Shown: positions 33,141 to 38,147 of the stretch, in pieces | Layout: the number at the start of each line of letters is the position of its first letter | Position numbering within the stretch: the first letter of the stretch is position 1 | Source of the DNA: Steroidobacter sp. | GTDB lineage: Bacteria > Pseudomonadota > Gammaproteobacteria > Steroidobacterales > Steroidobacteraceae | Assembly: GCA_025929585.1 (NCBI GenBank) | Contig: JAICPY010000033.1 | Coordinates: forward strand, 1-38,147 | Direction: 5' to 3' | DNA length: 38,147 nt | The notes under the pieces: model-generated | The model's input: the letters and a program-made list of their open reading frames with translations, nothing else | Told to the model about the DNA's origin: nothing | Databases searched by the model: none | Translations under genes and position numbers: made by a program

Positions 33141-34751
33141 CTAGTACGTCCCCCTCTGTATATACGGCACGCTCGCGAACAAACGTCGTTCGGCACCGCG
33201 AGGATCATTCTGCAGCTTCGACTCGGCGTCGAAGACCATCGTGGCACGATCGGCCAGAGTGTACGGACGCCACTCGGGGACCTCGGGATGATTCGGGGTG
33301 CCGGTCCGTGCAAATGCGATCAACGCATTGCTCATCGCATCAGCGGCGCGTTGTGCTTCATCACTCGTACCGATGCGCGATCCCGGCTGTGCAATGTTGT
33401 CGAAGACCAGCGGAATATCCATGCCGTGCATCGCGCCGTATCGGCCGCCTTCGAGCGGTGAGCGATAGTTGAGTTGATAGGCGAACGTTCGTGTGCCTTG
33501 CGCAGCGCGCAGCTCGGCCTCGATCACCGCACCTCGCCAGGATCTGCCGGCGGTCGTTGCCGCAAAAAACACCTCGCTCGCCGTATAGTGCGGATACAGC
33601 TTGCGATACTCGGCAACGACATATTCCGGTTCGATGTCCACGTGCAAGGCCGAGAGCAATCTTTCGGACAACTCCTCCCATCTCAGCTGGTGGATCCCCG
33701 GATCGTTTCCATGGAATGCTCGCGTTTCATCGCGAGTGTTGCCGATCACCATCGGAATGTCGGCCGACTGCGGCGGCGCATCGGGATAGAACGGATGCCG
33801 CTGCAATGCGTCCTGATCGAGCACGGGTCCGAAGTACACATTGCGACCAATCATGGTTGGATCTGCAGCGGCGGTCGCCGCCACGAGCTCGCTGGTGTCC
33901 GCTTTCGACAACGCATCGATCCCGCTCACTTTCATTAGATCCAGACATGCGCGTGCACGTAGCGTCGCGCTGCGTGGACCCGCAGCCGTTATCTGTTGTC
34001 CGCTCATCGTCCATGCGCGATGGAACAGTCCACGCGCTGCGGGCATCGCCATCAGCGTCGCGATCTTCGCGCCGCCACCGGATTGACCGAACACCGTCAC
34101 GTTCTTGGCATTTCCACCGAACTCTTCCGCGTGATCGCGCACCCAAGTTAATGCTTGTACGAGATCGAGAACCCCTACATTGCCCGAAGTCGCATACGCG
34201 GAGCCGCCGATACGATCGAGATACAAGTGGCCGAAGATGTTGAGCCGATGATTCACCGTGACCACGACGACATCGCCGCGGTGACAGAGCCGAGTCCCGT
34301 CGTATAAATCGCTGGAGCCAGAGCCGCTGCTGAACTCACCGCCGTGAAAGTACACGAGCACGGGGCGTTCGCGTCCGTCGCGCAGCGCAGGCGTCCAAAC
34401 ATTCAAGCAAAGGCAATCCTCGCTCATCGCCTCCTTGATATTCGGCTGGGGGCACGCCGGGCCGTACTCCAACGCGTTGCGAGTTCGCTTCCATGCTTCA
34501 GGCTCAATCGGCGCTTTGAAGCGAAACTGACGAGTATCCGCGCCGTAGGGGATGCCTTTGAAAACATGCACGCCGTCGATGCGCATGCCTGCGACCTTGC
34601 CGCTGCGGGTCTTCGCAATGCTGTGCGATGAACTGGCCGCATAGGCAGCTTTGTCGGCGGGCAGTGCGCCAAACGCCAACGCTCCTGCGCCCGCGAGCGC
34701 GCCTTGCAGCAGGCGGCGTCGTTCCGGCGATTCAGGTGCTGTTTTATTCAT
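33141..34751 (-). CDS. Type B carboxylesterase, Tat-type leader
   Basis: From the ATG at 34751 this is a 536-residue protein. Its leader has a twin-arginine pattern (ERRRLLQGALAGAGALAFGA). The carboxylesterase B fold is clear: KGIPYG, EDCLCLNVWTP (109-121), oxyanion YFHGGEF (134-140), nucleophile Ser224 in FGQSGGGA, an acidic residue in NTRDETRAF and a catalytic His in GAMHGMDIPLVF. It should remove ester groups; feruloyl or acetyl esters on pectin are likely given the neighbours. The ATG overlaps the stop of the upstream hydrolase gene (ATGA), which fixes the start and indicates coupled translation. An upstream ATG at 34793 would extend it 14 residues without support. Confidence 0.88.
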   Translation of the reverse strand: MNKTAPESPERRRLLQGALAGAGALAFGALPADKAAYAASSSHSIAKTRSGKVAGMRIDGVHVFKGIPYGADTRQFRFKAPIEPEAWKRTRNALEYGPACPQPNIKEAMSEDCLCLNVWTPALRDGRERPVLVYFHGGEFSSGSGSSDLYDGTRLCHRGDVVVVTVNHRLNIFGHLYLDRIGGSAYATSGNVGVLDLVQALTWVRDHAEEFGGNAKNVTVFGQSGGGAKIATLMAMPAARGLFHRAWTMSGQQITAAGPRSATLRARACLDLMKVSGIDALSKADTSELVAATAAADPTMIGRNVYFGPVLDQDALQRHPFYPDAPPQSADIPMVIGNTRDETRAFHGNDPGIHQLRWEELSERLLSALHVDIEPEYVVAEYRKLYPHYTASEVFFAATTAGRSWRGAVIEAELRAAQGTRTFAYQLNYRSPLEGGRYGAMHGMDIPLVFDNIAQPGSRIGTSDEAQRAADAMSNALIAFARTGTPNHPEVPEWRPYTLADRATMVFDAESKLQNDPRGAERRLFASVPYIQRGTY

Positions 34752-35725
34752 GCGGGACTCGAAGCTGTGATCCAACCCTCGCTCAACATCCACATCTGCA
34801 CGCGATCGATCCAGCGATCTGGTGTGGTGGGATTGATTAGACCAAAGCCGTGCCCGCCGCGTGGGTAAGCGAGCAGCTGTGCCGAGATCTTTCGTGCGAC
34901 GAGGGCTTCGAAATAGCGCACGCTGTTGCCGACGAGCACTGAGGAATCATCGGCCGCGTGGATGAGGAAAGCGGGCGGTGTTGCATCCGTGACTGCCCGT
35001 TCGGTCGAGAACTGTTCGATGCGCTCCGCGGACGGCGAAGCACCAAGCAATTGCTCGCGAGACACCGCGTGCGTGAGATCGTTCTGCATACTAATCACGG
35101 GATAGACCAGCACCGAGAACGCCGGCCGCACGTGCTCACGCTCATGCCGAGAGAGCACGGGCTTCGCGAACAGTGTGGAGGCGCTTGCGGCGAGGTGGCC
35201 TCCGGCCGAGAAGCCGACGATCCCGATGCGAGCTGTGTCGATACTCCACTCGCGTGCCCGCTCACGCACGACAGACATCGCCTGCTGCGCGTCCTGCAGC
35301 GGACCTGTCGATGCATTCTTCATGTGCCGAGGACTCGGCGTTCGATACTTCAGCACGATGGCCGCGACGCCGAATCGATTGAATGCGTGAGCGACGCTAT
35401 ACCCTTCCTTATCGATCGAAACGCCGCGATAACTGCCGCCTGGACAGACTACGACGGCCGGCGCAGCGGCACGCGCTTGTGCTGGCAGAAAAACGGTCAG
35501 CGTCGGTCTGGAAATATTCTGGCGATAAACCCACGCTTCGTTGGGATCGCGCGTCTCCTCTTCATCCGGCGCCTCGATGGCGCCGGGAATCGAGCCTGGA
35601 TACAAGGGTATTATGGTTTCAGCGGTGGCTAGGGCTTCGCCTGGAGCCGCTGCGGATTCAATCGAGCTCGCAGCGGCCCCAGCGAGAACCGCCGCGACCA
35701 TTTCGCGTCGTGTGAGCTTCGGCAT
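34748..35725 (-). CDS. Alpha/beta hydrolase, acetylesterase-like, Tat-type leader
   Basis: The 325-residue protein begins MPKLTRREMVAAVLAGAAAS, a twin-arginine leader. It has an esterase/lipase core with oxyanion region VVVCPGGSYRG (91-101), nucleophile Ser173 (GIVGFSAGGHLAAS), acid Asp260 or Asp261 (HAADDSSV) and His293 (RGGHGFG). This matches the acetyl-xylan/pectin-acetylesterase-like hydrolases of polysaccharide loci. It precedes and overlaps the carboxylesterase gene. Its start is only 3 bp after the stop of a truncated TonB-receptor remnant, so it was probably once downstream of a full receptor gene. I see no ribosome-binding site before the ATG, consistent with lost translational coupling. 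Confidence 0.86.
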   Translation of the reverse strand: MPKLTRREMVAAVLAGAAASSIESAAAPGEALATAETIIPLYPGSIPGAIEAPDEEETRDPNEAWVYRQNISRPTLTVFLPAQARAAAPAVVVCPGGSYRGVSIDKEGYSVAHAFNRFGVAAIVLKYRTPSPRHMKNASTGPLQDAQQAMSVVRERAREWSIDTARIGIVGFSAGGHLAASASTLFAKPVLSRHEREHVRPAFSVLVYPVISMQNDLTHAVSREQLLGASPSAERIEQFSTERAVTDATPPAFLIHAADDSSVLVGNSVRYFEALVARKISAQLLAYPRGGHGFGLINPTTPDRWIDRVQMWMLSEGWITASSPA

Positions 35726-35728
35726 CAG

Positions 35729-35872
35729 TTAGTAAGAGTCTTGCAATCCCAAATAGTACTGCCGTCCGGTGCCGAAGTAGTTGTCGATCCGCCGCGCTTG
35801 CGTGTCCATGAGGTCGGTGCGGAACTCTTCGGTCAGGTTCAGCACATCGTTGCCCCCTGCTAAAGAGGTTCC
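35729..35872 (-). pseudogene. 3' remnant of a TonB-dependent receptor gene
   Basis: About 47 codons are read before an upstream in-frame stop at 35885. The end reads VLNLTEEFRTDLMDTQARRI, then DNYFGTGRQYYLGLQDSY and TAA. This aligns with the C-terminus of the receptor at 37422 (ALNLTDEFEDQWVDSIGN, then TGRQYFLGGRYKF), the last two strands of a receptor barrel. No start, plug or further barrel sequence is present; the pectate lyase gene ends 27 bp beyond. I read this as the stump left by deletion of a paralogous receptor gene. Confidence 0.8.
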
Positions 35873-35898
35873 ATAATCCTTGTCTTAGGATGAGGCGA

Positions 35899-37248
35899 TT
35901 ACTTCGCCTGCGGCCCTGCGAGTAACGGAACCAGAATCGGAGTGGTCCATGCCGGCAACAGCTCGTGATCGAGCGTCGGCACCCACCCGGCGTCGAAGCC
36001 GAGATCGGGATCGTTCACCGCATTCCAGGCACCGAGGACATCGACCGGATTGCGCACACGCGGACCGATGACCAGCGTGTCCGAGACAGATAATGCCGTG
36101 CCATTGAAGCGCGCGATGATTCGATCGACGGTGAAGTTGCGGTTCGCGATGAAGACGTTCTCTTCGGCATAGATCGCCGATTCGATGCCGACGCCCCAAC
36201 TGTAGTTGTAGCTCGGTGTGTCGCGCAGGTCGTACAAGTTGTTGTACACGTGCACTTGACCAAAACGCACGCGGGGCGCTCGCTGTCCGATGCCGTCGAA
36301 CAGATTGTGGTGCAGGGTCACGCGCAACTTACCGCGATCGGCGACCGCGCTGTCGGAGGAGCCGATCAACATCATCTTGTCGTGATTGCGGAACTCGTTC
36401 CATGACACGGTGACGAGATCGGATGCATTGGTGATATCGAGCAGACCGTCGTGCACTTGATAGAGCACGCCGAAGTGCTGCGGCAATGTCGAATCGCGGG
36501 TCTCGCGATCCTCGAACGTGTTGTGATCGATCCAAACGTTGCTCGTGTCGCGCAGCGAGACTGAATCGTATAGTGCATTCCAGCTTCCGAGATCGCCGTC
36601 GGTCGGATCCCATTCCGGGAAACAATCGTAGGTATCGCGAAACGTCAGATTCCGAATGATGATGTTGCTGCGACTGTTCGGTACGTTCGCGGTACCGCGA
36701 ATATCGAACCAGGCACCTTTGATGGTCGCACCCTTTCCGATACCCACAATCGTCGTGTTCGAGCCGATCCGAATGCGAACGCGCGCTTGCTGTGCGTTGC
36801 GTGAAGCGAGGCGCGCGTCTTCCAACTCACCGCTCGGCTCATCCTCGCGGCCCCACACTGCAGGATCGTACGTGGCGAGGAAGGCCTCCAGCGTGTAGCC
36901 GTCCTGATAGTAGTCAGTGCAGGTAAGCGGATTGTTGGCATCATCGACGTTCGCATCGATGGTGCCTTTGACATAGATGATCTTTGGCTCATTCGATGGG
37001 TTCGAAGGTGACGTCGAGGAGACGACGCCATTGTTCAGAGCAGCGATGAGCTCGCTTCGATTTCTAACGATATAGACTTGTTCGGCAACTGCGGCAGAAC
37101 CTCCAGCGACACCGGTTCCGCTCGCGGCCCAACCGTTCTGCGGGTGAAGTGTTTCGCGACCGATATTCTGTTTACTGTGGGCGCTTGCAGTAGTCGTTAT
37201 CGAAGCTAGCAGTAGATAGGCCAACAAAGACGTTCTCGTGGCGAACAT
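35899..37248 (-). CDS. Secreted pectate lyase (PL1)
   Basis: The 449-residue protein has a signal peptide of about 23 residues (SLLAYLLLASITTTASA). The PL1 beta-helix carries the signature NVWIDHNTFED (WIDH at 239-242), LVTVSWNEFRNHDKMMLIG (279-296) and catalytic-region GQRAPRVRFG (321-330), with Asp residues nearby suited to Ca2+ binding. It cleaves polygalacturonate by Ca2+-dependent beta-elimination, giving the unsaturated products handled by KduI and KduD. An AAGGGGG ribosome-binding site lies 5 bases before the ATG. It lies directly beside the receptor gene on the same strand but after a strong terminator, so it probably has its own promoter in 37249-37374. Confidence 0.93.
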   Translation of the reverse strand: MFATRTSLLAYLLLASITTTASAHSKQNIGRETLHPQNGWAASGTGVAGGSAAVAEQVYIVRNRSELIAALNNGVVSSTSPSNPSNEPKIIYVKGTIDANVDDANNPLTCTDYYQDGYTLEAFLATYDPAVWGREDEPSGELEDARLASRNAQQARVRIRIGSNTTIVGIGKGATIKGAWFDIRGTANVPNSRSNIIIRNLTFRDTYDCFPEWDPTDGDLGSWNALYDSVSLRDTSNVWIDHNTFEDRETRDSTLPQHFGVLYQVHDGLLDITNASDLVTVSWNEFRNHDKMMLIGSSDSAVADRGKLRVTLHHNLFDGIGQRAPRVRFGQVHVYNNLYDLRDTPSYNYSWGVGIESAIYAEENVFIANRNFTVDRIIARFNGTALSVSDTLVIGPRVRNPVDVLGAWNAVNDPDLGFDAGWVPTLDHELLPAWTTPILVPLLAGPQAK

Positions 37249-37374
37249 GCGAACCCCCTTCGATATTCAGCGATCCGCAAATCAGGGCACCACAGTTGAG
37301 CTAGGGGCACCGGCCCGCGGTCTCGCGTAAGTCGTGTATGAAAAAAGATAATCAGCGATCAAGAACACCTTCAT

Positions 37375-37401
37375 AAAAAGGCGCTGGACAATCCCAGCGC
37401 C
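37375..37401 (-). terminator. Rho-independent terminator of the TonB-dependent receptor gene
   Basis: On the minus strand a perfect 8-bp GC-rich stem (GGCGCTGG / CCAGCGCC) with a 6-base loop is followed by TTTTT. It starts 20 bp after the receptor stop codon. This is the only textbook intrinsic terminator I found in the window. Confidence 0.9.
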
Positions 37402-37421
37402 GAGCTGAGGAACGCGTATCT

Positions 37422-38147
37422 TCAGAACTTGTAGCGGCCACCCAAGAAATACTGTCGACCAGTGTGGTGGTAGTACGAAGAGCGGTTGCCGATGGAATCG
37501 ACCCATTGATCTTCGAACTCATCCGTTAGGTTGAGCGCTTCAAAGGAAAGCTCGAGACTGTCGGTGAGCGACCAGCTACTGGAGAAATCGACATTCAACG
37601 TCTCCGCCGTGCCTTCCACGTCGTTGTCATTGCGTCCAGGCACAGTCGTTAGATACTCGTCACGATAGGCGGCCGAAACGCGCGCGCTGAACGTGCCGTT
37701 ATCGAAGTAGAGCGTTGCGTTCGCAGATCGCTTCGACAGACCCGCGAGCGTTTCCTTCGCCGCAAGCTCGCCTTGCGCATTCAAGTACTCCACTTCCGAA
37801 TCCACATAGGTGTAATTGAGCAGCATGCCGAAGTTGCTGAACACGCCCGGAAGGAACGTGAACGGCTGTTGATAGCTGATCTCCACACCTTGCAGATCAC
37901 CGCCAGGAGTATTGGTGGGAAGGTTGAAGCCCCATCCCGCCAGACACTCAGCTACATCGGCCGCATCACCTGGATCGAACGTGCCGGTGGTATCGCTCGA
38001 AGCGCATTGAGCGACAGCATCGCTGTCGGGCAGGCCGAACGGATTGTCGGAGAAGTCGCCGGTGGCGCGGATTGTCTGTACGAAAGAGCCGATATCCTTG
38101 TAGAAGAAGGCCAGCGACAACAGCGATTCTTCGGCGAAATACCACTC
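37422..38147 (-). CDS. TonB-dependent receptor, C-terminal part (5' end beyond window)
   Basis: The frame is open to the right edge, giving 241 residues that begin EWYFAEESLLSLAFFYKDIG. The pattern is the C-terminal barrel of an outer-membrane TonB-dependent receptor: GVEISYQQPFTFLPGVFSNF, LLNYTYVDSEVEY, LSKRSANATLYFDNGTFSAR, ALNLTDEFEDQW and the terminal TGRQYFLGGRYKF ending in Phe. Receptors of this kind in polysaccharide loci import oligosaccharides; here, unsaturated oligogalacturonides from the adjacent pectate lyase are the likely ligand (inference). Plug, TonB box and promoter lie outside the window. Confidence 0.93.
   Translation of the reverse strand, partial: EWYFAEESLLSLAFFYKDIGSFVQTIRATGDFSDNPFGLPDSDAVAQCASSDTTGTFDPGDAADVAECLAGWGFNLPTNTPGGDLQGVEISYQQPFTFLPGVFSNFGMLLNYTYVDSEVEYLNAQGELAAKETLAGLSKRSANATLYFDNGTFSARVSAAYRDEYLTTVPGRNDNDVEGTAETLNVDFSSSWSLTDSLELSFEALNLTDEFEDQWVDSIGNRSSYYHHTGRQYFLGGRYKF

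Noticed and set aside
35874-35890. ATCCT/AGGAT hairpin after the pectate lyase gene as terminator
   Set aside because: The stem is 5 bp, AT-rich, with no T-run; too weak to call.
37300-37325. GCACCGGCC near the pectate lyase promoter as a third copy of the LacI-type motif
   Set aside because: Only CACCGG is shared; the flanking TGA and TT positions do not match, so it is within chance expectation.

Overview
This window comes from a GC-rich proteobacterium. The gene content points to a polysaccharide-degrading gammaproteobacterium of the Steroidobacter/Xanthomonadales type: TonB-dependent receptors, Tat-exported carbohydrate enzymes, an isomerase route for hexuronates and dense two-component/c-di-GMP signalling. 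The taxonomic placement is an inference from gene content. I saw no rRNA, tRNA, insertion sequence, integrase or CRISPR array.

Region 1 (1-1554) is the 5' part of an AsmA-family envelope gene on the minus strand, cut by the window edge.

Region 2 (1874-22517) is a signalling island. It opens with a large multi-PAS phosphorelay kinase (HisKA, HATPase, two receivers, Hpt) and a receiver-GGDEF diguanylate cyclase. An ECF sigma factor, a membrane anti-sigma-like protein and a DUF4097 protein follow, with overlapping ends. Two paralogous copies of a four-gene set come next: a NarX-type kinase, a NarL-type regulator, an AHDFNNLL-type hybrid kinase and a receiver-EAL phosphodiesterase. Copy A (9771-15646) is one minus-strand run. 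Copy B (16099-22517) is rearranged, with the kinase divergent from its regulator. In both copies the phosphodiesterase start overlaps the stop of the hybrid kinase. Phosphorelay signalling is therefore probably wired to both making and breaking c-di-GMP.

Region 3 (22769-38147) is a pectin/hexuronate utilisation locus. It encodes kduD and kduI (unsaturated uronate branch), a LacI-type regulator, altronate dehydratase uxaA and a hexonate oxidoreductase of the mannitol dehydrogenase family (saturated uronate branch). It also holds an FAH-superfamily hydratase, two PL1-type pectate lyases, a Tat-exported GH43 enzyme, two Tat-type esterases, the 3' stump of a lost TonB-dependent receptor and the C-terminal part of an intact-looking one. 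A 13-bp motif, AACCGGTGTCATC, lies upstream of kduI and between the FAH gene and the first pectate lyase. It is a candidate operator for the local LacI protein.

The most unusual structure is non-coding. Most gaps between genes carry short-period repeats, mainly 7 bp (AGTCCGC/GCGGACT, CTATCCG, CTATTTC, GTTGACG) and once 8 bp. In five gaps, divergent heptamer arms form long inverted repeats with loops of roughly 55-90 nt, and the arms lie about 0-12 bp from stop codons. A sixth inverted repeat made of another heptamer ends five bases before the start codon of the mannitol-dehydrogenase-family gene.
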